64,000 bases of DNA from Archegozetes longisetosus. Taxonomy: Eukaryota; Arthropoda; Arachnida; Sarcoptiformes; Trhypochthoniidae. Within the stretch, counting starts at the first letter, position 1, and every line of letters begins with the position of its first letter. The stretch spans positions 12,183,843-12,247,842 of the forward strand of contig JAEMBT020000003.1 of assembly GCA_018873245.2 (NCBI GenBank), read 5' to 3'. Below, in pieces: positions 16,001 through 29,528 of this stretch. The position numbers and the translations under genes are program-made. The notes below the pieces were generated by a model that searched no databases, was not told the origin of the DNA, and worked only from the letters and a program-made list of their open reading frames with translations.

Positions 16001-19000
16001 AAGCTTTAATGAAAAAGGTTCATATCAAACATTCGTAATTAATATATTGCTCAAACACTGGAAAAGATCTGCCTTTTATTTATTATTCAGATAGATTTAA
16101 AACAAGTTAAGTTTAGATAAATAGAGAGAGAATGTATAGAATTTATTTGGAAGCAATTTATAGGAGAAAATATGATCGATGCAAATGTGCTCAAAGTAAT
16201 TAGTGCTGATGTGAGTGCAAGTTTTCACTCGGAATAAGTTTGAAGTGCAACGCAAATAACCAGTCAATGTATTGCTGACCAAATCATTCATATTAGCGTT
16301 TCTGATTGCAATCACTAACATTTCGAGCTCTTATAATATTGTCGCTCAAAATGTATGAGACTTTTGTTAGTCTATGCCGTTCAAGTGCAGACTAAGGGCT
16401 CAAATAGAGAGACCAAATCGATTGGTTTGATGAGTGCTATAGTAAACACATATGAAATCGGACACCATTTTCAACTTATTCTACCTGATCTATTAATACA
16501 GTGAAAGATTGTGGCAAACTAAGCAAATTGAAAACTTGTTCACTAAAATTAGCTAAAGTTTCAACTCGCAGTTAGGTCCTCATTTCTAATTTATTCACAA
16601 TAACTATAGTCATCTGTCGAACGTTAATCAACTCTTAAGTTATTTGATTGATAAACATCCACTTTTGTTGGTTTGACTGTATGCAAACTAATGGATGTGT
16701 TTGTTAGCGCGCCAATGGTTAGTGGGGACCAGTCTCTCAACTGACCTGTCACTGCACACAACAGCTATTGTTAGAGTAGTTTTGTGTTGCAAAGCGTTCA
16801 CATTCAACAAAAGTTCGGTTGTTATGAAAATTCGGAAAATAGAGCTTTATATGCCTTGTGGCCAAATGTTTGAAAAGGAAAAAATCATATTACATCACAA
16901 ATATATTCATGCTTACCATAAGAAACAATTGGATTTTCTTTGTTCAAACATTTTCTTAACAATTATATATTTTGCCAAGTATCGCAATTTGACTCAGTGC
17001 AAACTTAAAGCATTATTAGTATTTGAACAATTTTTATCAGAAACATTTTACTGCAAATATTCGTTATCCATGTCAATGGTTTGATACGCAGTGGATTCTT
17101 ATTTGAAATGAATGCCGCATTCAGTCATATCTGAATCGCGAGAAGGTTTAAAGTCTCAATGTACACAGTCTAGCATACAGTTTGTAACAAATACTCTGAG
17201 CATATATTATAAAAGTGTTGTTTAGTCGGCAACAACAACAACAATGCTAAATAACAGTCGCGATAGCAAATACAGTTAATGTATTATTTCATTGATTATA
17301 TTCCTTCGTATTTGATTTGAGCGGCACTTTTATCATAGATCAAATTAGTTAGACTGAGAAACAGTCTTCTTATCTGACGTCGCATCGAATATTTGTTCGC
17401 AACGCATATGCACGAAGTTTTCATATGATATTCTTGTTAAAAACGTTATCGTGATTTACATTTACATTCACTTAAATTGGTATTAAGTTTCCGAACCACT
17501 ACTGCTCTTTGACCTCATCCCTAGAGTTTATTTTTTATTTTGAAATGAGCACAAAATGATTACTTTGCATCACTTTCACCTCCGATAACTTGTATTCAAC
17601 TTTTTATCCTTAAATTTATTTTATTCATATCTTTGTGCCTCTACGCTAATTCATACAAAAATTGAGTCATTAATTAACATGAATCTTGTTAGACTTCAAC
17701 TAAAATCCTAATAAATACTCTATTAATTGTCAAATTTTTAAAGCTCATTTCAACTGATAAAATAATAATATTTCATATTCGCCGATAGTTGTAATTAGTT
17801 TTCTTAATTAATGACTATTCATCAAAATTGAATTTATTATTAGAGAAAAGTAGAAATCTTTTGCTACAAAAGAGGGATAAGTAAATTGTTTGAAAGTGTA
17901 ATCGCAGAAATGAGTCGAACATATTATACAAGGCATGGGAGAAATAACGTTTTATTATTTATCAAAACATGTTTTATAATTTGTGATCATTGCTATCGTG
18001 AAGTGTAACTGAAAACTGCGCTGTAACTCGTTTTCCTACTTTTCATTTCATTATAATTTATAGCGTAGTCATTATTTTACAACATATTTATTGTTTTAAT
18101 TCCCTGTTTTTGAGTCCTCACCCAACCGAAAATTATTCTGCTCTCCAGTACTTAAAATTGAATGGAAATGAATACTAGTGATTATTATTTAGAATGTTTA
18201 AAATCAAGTTGAATAGAATGGATTCAAAACTCATTGAAAGTACGTTATCGTATCTAAAAATTCAATTCCGAGATCAGTAATGAAAGAAAAATGTTGTTAA
18301 GGAATTGATTGACAATATGCTTTACTTTGAAAGCTAAAAATAATCAAGTTTTAAATGATGAATAATTGCGTTCTAGATAGTATAAATATATTGTTTCTGA
18401 TATTTTGTTCACAATGGTGTCTCATTTATTGGAACAATTGATTTTAGCTCACTAATATAACTGGAGTTAGATGGTGTAAAATTGAGTTGAAAATTCGTAC
18501 AGCTAAACAAAGCTCTAATCGCATATCTGCCTTTAAACAAGAATTACTAAAGCCTTTGTGAAGACTTGTGCTTTTAATTATACGTTGGGCGAAGTGTATG
18601 TATGTTTACGATAGGATTGTTATGTAATGCACTCTTATATTTAACGTTTTCGTGTAAAGCGTACATCACATAAGTGTCGACAATATTATAAAAGAGTGAA
18701 TTATTTTTATTGTTATACTATTCTGTTGACAGGCAGACAGAGACCGTGTTTATAATATATGATTATTATAGTAGTTGGTCCAAGTTTTCAAGTTTCTGAT
18801 CAAACAATACCGAAAAATGAGATTCCATTAGAACTGTATGGTCACATAGAATTGTGTGTATGACTACTTATCACTACTCTATGTGTTTGAAAATCAGATA
18901 AACATTATTAGTATTTGATTAGTATTTGAATAGCTTTACGATTAGATTAAGTTAAATCCTATTTCACTGAAAGCTATTACGAATTTTGCATTTTTTGCAT

Positions 19001-19862
19001 TCATACTCAATAAAAGTGGCTTCTGTTCGGACAGAGATAACAAATGTTTTTAGTTGTGTATACTTTATGAGAATATACTGTATTAACAAATATGATAATA
19101 AACAAGACAGTAGTGTTATGTCAGGTATATATTACTGCAATTGCTGTATTGCGAGTATGAGATTAGAGTGAGATGAGAGGACAGAACTTCGCAAAATTGA
19201 AATAATATCGATCAGTGTTTTGCATATGCCATCTATTATGCAAATTTTTGACACAATCACTGGTATTATTAGACTTAATTTATTACAACACTTCACTAAT
19301 GCTATGCCTTCAGCGAATAGAATACTTATTTATTATATTAGCTTTCGGTAATTACATATCCTATCAATTTGATCGTACTCTGTGCATAAAAACAGTGTAC
19401 GCACACATTTTGCGCATATCTTGTATTGGAATAATTTGATCATCTTCGTTCAAACATAGTCTTCAGTTTTTAAAGCTTTAATTGGATAATATAATAAAAA
19501 TCATAACCGAATACATAAAATGTTGAACTAATACTTAAGCACTTTTGTGTTTGGCTACAGACTTTTCCGCTAATGATAACTTTTTATAATTATTACTGTA
19601 AACTTATTTTTTATTCGATAGCCTGTACTAACTTTAATAATATATTTGAGTAATAGACACTTATGTCGATATATTTTTCGATAGCTTCTCCTCTTCACTG
19701 ATACACATATAAGTGCTTAACTCATTTCGAGCTGTAAATAGTACTGAAAACAGGTTCGATCATTATTTTCAGTTCTAAAGGGAGACTTCAGGCCGAACCC
19801 ATTTCTTATGTCTGACCCTTGAAAATAAGTCCAGAAGCGAAACATTCTGATGGCGATCATTT

Positions 19863-19863
<1 letters not shown>
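10001..19863. other. AT-rich noncoding sequence, no gene recognised
   Basis: No supported gene. A slightly GC-richer, CT-rich patch lies at about 10,490-10,760, with alternating CTCT/GAGA motifs that could be regulatory. A 129-codon open frame at 16695-17084 has no recognisable domain and starts with a non-ATG codon; a frame of this length is close to chance expectation here. An (AT)n run lies at 11850-11862. Confidence 0.6.

Positions 19864-19908
<45 letters not shown>
19864..19908. repeat. (CT)n/(GA)n dinucleotide microsatellite, about 22 units
   Basis: A pure CT run of 45 bases. On the minus strand it reads as an artificial Arg-Glu repeat frame, which is not a gene. In insects, GA repeats bind GAGA factor and lie near promoters and Polycomb targets; such a role here would be speculation. 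Confidence 0.95.
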
Positions 19909-19914
<6 letters not shown>

Positions 19915-22900
19915 GACTCCGATCTGTTGCCCTCTCGTACAGGACGGCATTTTGTCTGATATGTTGTTCGGTAAAATTTTTTCAAATTGAAAAATTGAGA
20001 CAATACACGATACTATTGCCAGAAGTGTTTAAATTTGAATAATTTTGTCAAGATTTTCCTGTTTTAGAGCGTTATATTAGATGGTGTTGTCTAAGATTTT
20101 GTCTAAGTTTTGTAAGTTATATGAATCGATTTTTGTATGTACTTTTTTTAAAAAAAGAATTTACTCTTTAAATCAAAATAATTAAAATTTGAGTAATAGC
20201 AGTAATAAATAACTGAATCGCGTGAGTGTTCGATAATACAAAATTTATACTCTGGAATGGTTAGGAACTATTTTTCTATGATATGATTTGATTCGCGTTA
20301 ATATTACTAAAACCATTTGCGTGACTGGCATTACACTCGGATAGTAATACCAAAAGTTCTCGTTAAGGATACTTTGCAGCTAAATATACAGAATATACAT
20401 ATATATAGTTAAAACTGATTCACATCTGTTGCGATTGAGGGGCAACATTAAAGACTTGAGCTCCTGCTGGGATCAATTGGGGCGCTGCCATTTGTCCTAT
20501 TGATCGATTTTAGGATTTACTTTTATCGATCCATTATTGCCTTTTGAAATGATAAAAATATCACATGAATAGTCCTAACATTGAAAGTTTACACTTGAGA
20601 AAAGGTCGTACAATTATATGAAATGTTGTATTGAGTTGAGACACGTCTCATCCCTACTAAGTTCTTAGCAGTTATTCATATTTTTAAGGCATACAATTTT
20701 TTTGATAGTCGTTTTGTCAATCCTTCCGGGTCTTTGTTGTATAACTGCTTCATGTTAATTATCGTAAACAAGACAAAACGAAATTACTGTTTGATATAAT
20801 TGACTCGATTCTCTGACCTGCTCTCGAATCGATGTCATTTATTGTTGTTAATTGTTGTCAGACATGTACTGATACTACAACTAAACTACTGAAATAACTT
20901 GAACACAACACTATTTAATGGTAATGATTATGATATTTCAAACTAGGATATCATTATGTGTTTTCGTCTAATTGCTGCTTAGGTTTTGTCATTTTTTGTG
21001 TCATCTGTTTATAATCCATTGATTGGTTGCATCAGATGTTTAGGCATCATTTCGTTCTCAATTCTGCCAGAATAATGTGAATGCGTTGTAGGTTTTCTTC
21101 CGGCCAGTATCAAACAAATTAAACAGCTCTTTAATTAGAGTAATTGTTGGACTAAGAATCTGACAAGTTAGAGACTATTCATTTTATCGACTAAAAAGTA
21201 GGATGTCCCACTCTCATCTCATTCTACTAAATTCTTATCGATTCTGACTTTGCTCTGGAATTTGTAAATTAAATATTTTCTACCATAAAAATTGGTTCGT
21301 ATTTCATAAACCTTGCAAACATTTCATTTATGTTTAAATATTTGACTATAATTTTTAAAAGAAATATTTAAATGGTTTCTAGCAAAATGTGACCATTTAT
21401 CTGAAATAAAAATTTGGAGCAGTTAAATAAGAAAAGGTTAAAATATTTGATTTAAAAAGAAGAAATTGTTTTTTATCTAGTTATAAGTAGATAACCCTTA
21501 CTCACAACTGAGTGGTCAGTCATAATAGGGTTTGGGCCCAAAATCCTATTAAAGGCATTGCGTTTGATTTTCAATCGAATAAATAAGACTTGTTTCGGTG
21601 CACTCGCTTACTTCGGTCATTTCAATCCTGCTGTGATTATTGCCATTCAGTCCATAAAGACCAATGTCTTCAGATATCTTATACTATGGTTGTAGTGTTG
21701 AGTCCTATCTTTTTCTGGTTGACCACCGCCTCCTCATTAAGCTTCTCATTTGTCACTGTCACCCAAACCCTCAGGAAGTTTTAACTTCTTTGATGTTCAA
21801 TTGCTTTAGCGATGATCACTTTCACGTGAATTCATTAGTCGTATCTAATTTGAAAGTCTTGCACTCTTTCCAAATCCCTTAAGTGGACCTTCAAAATAGT
21901 ATATCTGTTTGCCTTCAAATGGGGAGAAAATAATAAATGACACCAGATTTGACCACACTCTCTGATCTCTGGATTTCCGAAACCATTCACTGATTGATGG
22001 CTCAGGATTTCACTTAAAAATCACATAAACATTTTGTGGACTCACTTCTATTCCTCGAGTATTTTTCTGTTGTGACAATTATTTGTGCCATTTAATTATA
22101 CTGCCTTATAAGTAAGTTACTCAACACATTTCTATATTTATTTTTACAATCAATTGTGTTTTTCAACTAATAGTTCTCATTATGGAGTGTTTATTGTGTT
22201 ACTATTTTATATCTGTGGAATTTGGTGCTTCAATGTTTCACATTATTGATTAATGTTATCAGTACTTTTTTCCCACTTCTTTGGTCGCACTTCCGTTTGT
22301 TGTGCTGAGAAATTACAATCAATATTTTCGCACAGTTTTCAGATCATTTATTGAGTGCAAAATAAAAATAGTTTAAAAGTTTTCTTTAAAATCAGATTAA
22401 ATGTTGTGTTCAAATACTATAGTTTAAACCGTTCGATAGCTTTAACGAAGTATTTTTTCAAATAATAACTTCAGTATTAATGTTTACCTCTGTTTTGACT
22501 TTAGTAGAAATCGATGATAAGATTTGGCTAAATGCAGAGTTATTTGTGTAACAATTTCATTATTTTTAGTGATATATAGATGAACATTCTCTTCTTTATT
22601 AGATATAATAAAAACAGTTAAATCTAAACCTCTTTCATAAAAGTAAGCTATAAAAGAGTAAACAATTTTATTTCAAAGATTAAAACCTGTTTTAGTTTTG
22701 GTCATTTAATTTATTATTATTATTATTTGTCTATGAAGTTTTGAATATTTTGATTATTTACGTTGACCGTATTTTGCGAAGGAACACAATTTATGCATTA
22801 AAATATCTTAAAGTGTATGACTCGTTAGAATGAGTTGTGCCAAAACTTGTTAGTGTTTAAAACGCTCGATACGGATCCGAACTGAAATAGTTGAGCACAT

Positions 22901-23935
22901 CTCTTGTTTGTCTGCATAATAGCCATAGAGTAAGAGCACTTCTTTTCAATCATGTTATCACCAAATAATGTTTTGAACATTTAATCAAGCAGTTTAATCT
23001 TGAAATTGTTAAGACATAATTTATTCTTAAGGTAACGGTATTGTTGCTCGCGTTCATTCTTTTATTTTGAATTGATTCTTTCATACTGTCAGTTATTGTT
23101 GAAACAAAATATGATTTCACATCATTTATTATTGTTATTATTACAAAGTGTCTCATTGTTGCGAAGTATCAAATAGTTAAATATATAACTTGACATCCTC
23201 TACTTTTTTATAGCAACATCAAATTGATTGTAGTTAATAATAATGATATGACGCTAATGCACAACGGTTACATAAGATGATCTTGCTCAAAATCGTATTT
23301 TGTCGTTCACTCTGATTTGTGATTTTCTCTAAAACCGCTTCAATTAAATGTTTTTATTAAACTGTTTCAATTATAATGTGATTAGTATAAGCGGTAGTTA
23401 TTTTTGTTACCGCTTTGTATTTGGATCCGGTCCGAACAAATTTGATTTTTTCTTTTTAAGCTTTTAATGTTTGATTTCCATAAAAGGTTTGATCAGATAA
23501 ACAAAATGTTTTACACCAATAAATTATGAAAACGAGAGATTAAAAAATCGTGTTTACTATGTATTCCTTCTGTTTATTTTCGGTATAAATATTAATCATA
23601 ATTATAATAAATCGTGCGCTAATTTCAAGTATTTTTAGCGCTTAAATTGGCTTCTCTTTCGAATAAATGTTTAATTTGTTTTCCTGTTTCTAATCAATTT
23701 CGAGTTAAACGAAATGTTCAAAAATCTAAAGATTTATTGATAAAAGTTGTATCATTTCATACAATTAGGCGTTATATTCGTATCTAAGACAAGAACTTCG
23801 ATTCTAGAGATGTGTTCGCGTTTAATCATCATTATAAATAAGAGCAAGTTAAAAGTGTTTTCATCTAGTTTATCTATTGTTGCGATTCAATTTATTGATA
23901 ACTGTTTTACGAGAGCCCTTTCCTACTCACACCTG

Positions 23936-23964
23936 ACACACACACACACACACACACGTGTGTG
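23936..23964. repeat. (AC)n microsatellite ending in a palindrome
   Basis: Eleven AC units run directly into GTGTGTG, so positions 23951-23964 form the perfect palindrome CACACACGTGTGTG, which contains an E-box core CACGTG. Confidence 0.9.
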
Positions 23965-24643
23965 AGTATTTCAAATTTGAATAATCGCTTTAATTGTTGA
24001 TCAAAACTTAAATAAATTGAGTTCATTTTATCGGCCAACTGGCCGCCAGTTATGCTTTTATTTATTGTTATTATCAGTTACTTGTTTTATATTTATATTT
24101 ATGATGATAAGGCGTGGTTTTTCTCTAGAATAACGTAGTTTGCTAGGAAAAGCAGATGTAAAAAGTACAAATTGTTGCAAGTTTTTAAGTTATAGTTAGT
24201 TTACATTCTACTATCGCTATCCTAAACCTAAACCAACTATCGATTCATATTTGATAACGCTCAGACTCAATAATAATGTGTTTATTGCTTATATAACTTA
24301 AATTTGCTGATGAATGGCGCGACATTTCATATGAAATTGTGACTGTCATTCATTCACAGCTGAACTTGTAATTTGAATCACTCGTAAAAGTAAACTCACA
24401 GTTATCTTGAGAAACATTAGATTTTGTTTATCTGCGTTTAATTGCAAATTTGTTAGTTACGAAGCGGTCTTCGTTTCATATTTGAATTTTTTTTTGAGGC
24501 TCATAAGCGATTTTTGTCTGTTATTTGAGACCATAAATAAGCAAAAATTGGCATTTCATTAATAAAAGGGTTGGGCAGAAGTGACTTGTATTAAAACGTG
24601 TTTTACGCCGAATTCATGCTATTTAGTGATGCGTTTGCTCTTT

Positions 24644-24667
24644 AAAGTTGAGTCTTGACTCAACTTT
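24644..24667. repeat. Perfect inverted repeat, 11-bp arms, 2-nt spacer
   Basis: AAAGTTGAGTC, TT, GACTCAACTTT. No flanking target-site duplication or larger element is visible, so this is a small hairpin or a dyad binding site. TGAGTC is close to an AP-1 half-site. Confidence 0.8.
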
Positions 24668-27600
24668 CATTATAATTATAGCAAACAATTGTAGCCTCAT
24701 ATGATAACTTCCGCGTTATTATTATTATTATTTTAGAGCTTTTCATTTGCAACATTTATATTGAGTTGCACTTTATGCCGACAATGCATTACATATTTGC
24801 TAAAACATGAAATATTCTTATAATTTGTTTGACATTTGATGTATTTTGAGTTTTATTGCATTGTTGCAATTGTTGTTTAGGTTTGCTAACTTGTAGTAAA
24901 AATATATTGTGATATCCTTATGGATCGGGCAATATTCATATCTAATAATAAAATACTCTAAATTTGGCGTAACATTATAATAGATCTAAATTTAATCTAA
25001 TAAAAGCTATACTTTTATTCTAATAACACTTTGTTATGAACATTGCAAATAATATAACATAAATGTTTTATTTTACAATTGCTTATTTCGAATAAATTGA
25101 CGATATAAAGTGAACAAACAAAATTAGAAATGAATTTCAAATTTGATGGCCCATAAAAGCGTTATATATAACAAACATATTTGACTGAAGCCGTAAGAAT
25201 TGTCAATTTTTTACTATAATCTACGATAAGTTTTGGTTTTCTCACCAAACATTACAAATGTATTGCTCATAAAAATGGGATTAAATTGTAATTGAAAATA
25301 TGATACTTTGAGACATTAATCATAATAAATTTTCGTGCAATAACTCATACAAAAAAACATTTGTAATTGTCATTCTGTGGTAGTGTTAAACCAAGGATTG
25401 CATTCCATTCGCAAAAGTACGGCCAATAATCTGCCAGATGATCATTTTGTATGATCTGATGTGATATGACATGAAACCATCTTTACTTGTTGTGGCAATG
25501 GTTCTCTTTCTCTATATGTTGTCTGACTTGTGTTTGATTGAATCGAAACAAAATTTGTGTCTCATGAAAATTTCATTGATGTCCGCATTTTTATTTCTCT
25601 TATAATTCTTTCTTTCTGTCTTTCTCTACTTCTTATCCTATCATAACAAATACATGAACCGCTCAACCATTTCCACTACTCATTTTCATCTTACTCTTAA
25701 TCCCTCGCCAGTGGTGACCGAATCACAATTTTTTCGGTGTATTACCATTTTGCGCATCACTCCAGATGCTGGTCCATAACAAATATTTGTTGTACTTTTG
25801 TTAGTCGTCTATCTCGAGAGAGATTTTCGTCGCCTTATTCTTGAAGCAACTATTTATTTGCTGACTTGTATATTTTCTTTTGTTCAGTTTCGTTTTTATC
25901 AAACTTAGTGTCGCACATATTATAATTTGATGTTTTGCACTTTTTGTTTTATGTTTCGCATACAAAAATCAAAATATAAATGTTTTACTTTCAATTGATT
26001 TTTGATCTTTATGTTCTTATTGATTTTGGTGTTGCACGCTTTTTCAAATATTAAAGCTCTTTATATAAACAATTGGGCAATTTCAATTTAATAAAATGAG
26101 ATACAGATGAACATAGTTGTGTTCACTAAAATGTTGGCCAATATTTTGCAATACCAATGACCTGAAATCCTTTTCCAGTTAATTAAGTTTTTATTATGCC
26201 ACTAAAATATGATTTGTCATAAAATGCTACAGTTTTATCAAAGCAATAATGATTTAAACTAATTAGAAACTTAAGAATAGATGAGAAATGGCTTTAAGGC
26301 TCACTATTGTAGACGTTGATTGAACTTGTTTTTAATTGATCAAACTAGTCGATCATGTCTACACATCGAAAGATCTTTTCTATCTTTTGACATTAGTGTT
26401 TGAGACCTGTTTAACAACATATCATAGCTGTCATATCGATTAATGGCTGATTTAACTATTATCAAGTGTTGGTCCAAATTTTTTCCTCGTCATTAAAGCC
26501 ATTTTTAAAAATAAATCTTAGCTCATAGTAATTATTATTTTTGCTTTTTTTGTTGGAAAACTTAAAATATAAATAGTATTAGCCAATTTGGTGTTGTAAC
26601 TCACTCTTTGAAAGCGGTTTAGCATATAATTTGCTTATGTTTGAACATTAAAATAAATGAAGGCTAAACTAGATCTGTAACTTTTAGAGTCAATTACTTT
26701 AGTTTGTCGTTAGTTCGAATCTGTATTGAACATTAAATTGGCTGCTATCCTGTTTCAGTGATATCTCCGCCACTGATATCCTTTTCTTCACCTCATCCTC
26801 CCTTAATTGATCCTATGCTTTACTTATCGATTTCGCTAAGTAACACAAAAGCAAACTTGAATCGCAGCATATTTTTTGCTCTTGTTTTTTTTGTATTTCT
26901 CACAGATGGGAACTATGTTAACGTTTGCATCACTCAATTCAATTAGTTTTGATTCTAATTTTATTGACCAAACAGTTTCAAAAGTGGAGTGTTAAATGTT
27001 TTCATGAGTGTATAATTAATTGTTTGGACCTAATTGGTTGTGAGGCACAACAAACAAACGAAAAAATGCTATTTTTCTTATTTATTTGATTTTCTATTGA
27101 GTCGCAAACATTTTTTGTGTCCTAACTCTGAGTCTTATTTTTGTATTTGTCTCTTAGCGAAACATTGTTCACATGAGTGATCAATCATTTGCAGAGTTGA
27201 TCACTAGCAGAACCTAGAGTTCAATGTTATGTAATATCTCTTGCAATGTCTTATAGATATGCCGTTTTTGTCTGTTTGTCCCTTGCATTTCTAAATTCAA
27301 TGATTCTCTCTCTCTCTCTCCTTTGCCTCACATAATCCCTTTACTATGCAGTCCTCACATGAAATATGTTATTTTAAACAATAGCATATAACTAACTGCA
27401 CGCTAAAGAGGAACTGTTCTGTAATTTTGTCTAAAAAATCAATTTTGACGTGAATCGCAAAATTTGGAACATTCCTCTTCGAATGGATTTTACTTACATA
27501 CCACACAAGTTTATCATATACTTATCAGAGATGTCAGTATAAATTTGTTAATTTTGTGCTCTGCAACACGAGTTAATAAGAGTTAGTCGTAACACAATTG

Positions 27601-29504
27601 AGATTAGTTTAATTTATTCTAATCTAATCTATACTGTAAACTGCAAACAAAAATCGCTCGTTACCATTGAAAACATTGAAGATATTATATCTCGGCAGTG
27701 CTCGGAACGACCACAAGTAATAATAGAAGTGTATTACATTGAAGACTAGAACCTATCATTTTTCTTATTGTATGTACCGGTCTTTCATAATAACTGATAT
27801 GTTCTCATATCTTCGAATACGATTGAGCGTCACTTTTTTTTATTATTCGATATCATCAACAATAATAGTTTTTCGTATTCTCGCAAATATAAAGAGTAAT
27901 ACTGGCCATACTTTCAGATCTATCCCGGCTTCTAATTCAGAAAGTTTCATATAAGCTTTTTGATTCATTTTATCAAAATATAGTATCGAAACACGTTTAA
28001 AAACTCCAGATAACTAACAAAATGATTGCCATTTCTTTATTAAAAAAATGATGAAACTTTCTATGAATTGACTGATATTAACTATTGTCTTTTAATCGAT
28101 TGCACTGATTTTGCTTATTTTTAATGGTTCGAATGATATTTTTAACTATAAATGATTTGTACTTGGAGACAGACTCCTTTTATGCAGTGTTACTATTGAG
28201 AGTGCTGGACAACACGTGACCGAAGTGACTCTTTAGATGAAAGTCACTAAGAAATAGTACAAATACTTCTTTTTATGAAATAACGGGAAAAAGGTTTCCT
28301 TATAGATGACATCCTTTTAGGTTTCCTTCTGATCATATTTGGCATCGCGTAAAGTAAATAATAGTACAGTAAAGATGATTGTCAGCGATGTGTTGAGTAA
28401 CACTTTTTCTCCTCTATCTATAACGATAATATTAAAAGTTTGATAAGTGAAAATAAATTCTATAATAATGGATTAAAGGTGTTATTTGTGAAAAGATCGA
28501 TTAATAGTTGCGTCTTTTCGAAACTCTAATTTTTTGAAGATCTCATTTTCTTGCTATGACTTACATTTTTATTTTTTGGGTTTCTTAAAAGTCATGTATT
28601 GTTTGCTCTGAACTTATATTTGTTTAAATGAATGCAGTTCTCAATATTGATTATATTGAATGAACTTTATGAAAACTTTCAAGTTAATGGCAAAATACTT
28701 TTTCACTACAAAGCACTGACACTGTATTCTATTTAATAAAATCAACTTAACATCACTATAAATATGTAGAGATAATGTAATTAATAAAATGATTTCTATA
28801 TTACAGATTTTGTCGTAATTTTGTCGTGTAGTTAATCAACACATGTTTCTAATTGGATGAAACACAAACACAACAACAATAATAATAAATTTCTGGTTTA
28901 ATACTATCAAAAGGGACCGAGACTTGTAGCGAGAATTGCACTTTAGTCAAACTAATGATAATGACAACGATGTCTTCGAGGACATTATTACTAATGTTGA
29001 TTATCGTCATCTGCACGGATGCCAAAAGAGGTTAGAATACCATTTATTACATTTATGTATAAGATCGACTGAACAGCAGAACGTTGTCGAGTATGATATT
29101 CTCCAAATAATTAAGTAAAGGGTGTTCTTGTACTAGATTAACTCAAGTCAACTATTGTTCATATATGAGAAAGCGCCTTATTTTTAAAGCGAAAATAAAA
29201 GGATTTTATGTTTTAGAGAACTTCAATTTTAACCACACAAACAAATATATACTTTTGATAACTAAACTTCTTTTAGAGATTCGCACTGAATGCCAAAGTT
29301 TCAGTATAAATTACAAATATTTTAATTATTGCTATGAATATCGATTTCTTAAATAGAAGAACACAAAACATACGACCTGTTAATAGTTGATCAAAATTTT
29401 GCGATCATTTTGCGTTAAAGAAGCGCAAACTCATGTAATGTTTGATTTGTTTGATTAAGACCACATCAGAACAATTTGCGCTAATAATTGAATTAGAAAA
29501 ATAG

Positions 29505-29528
29505 AATAATAATAATAATAATAATAAT
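29505..29528. repeat. (AAT)n trinucleotide microsatellite
   Basis: Eight AAT units in noncoding sequence. Confidence 0.9.

Larger units (their letters stand above)
19909..29504. other. AT-rich noncoding sequence with microsatellites, no gene recognised
   Basis: No supported gene. Contents are simple repeats (ATT runs at about 22711-22727 and 24717-24731, an AC run at 23936-23957), a short perfect inverted repeat at 24644-24667, and a CT-rich patch at about 25,500-25,870. Short open frames are chance-level. Confidence 0.6.

Noticed and set aside
16695..17084. 129-codon open frame on the plus strand
   Set aside because: Non-ATG start, no recognisable domain. With the stop frequency expected from this base composition, roughly one frame of this length is expected in a window of this size.
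19717..19950. Minus-strand frame with an Arg-Glu repeat
   Set aside because: The repeat is the translation of the (GA)n microsatellite and the flanks show no coding features.
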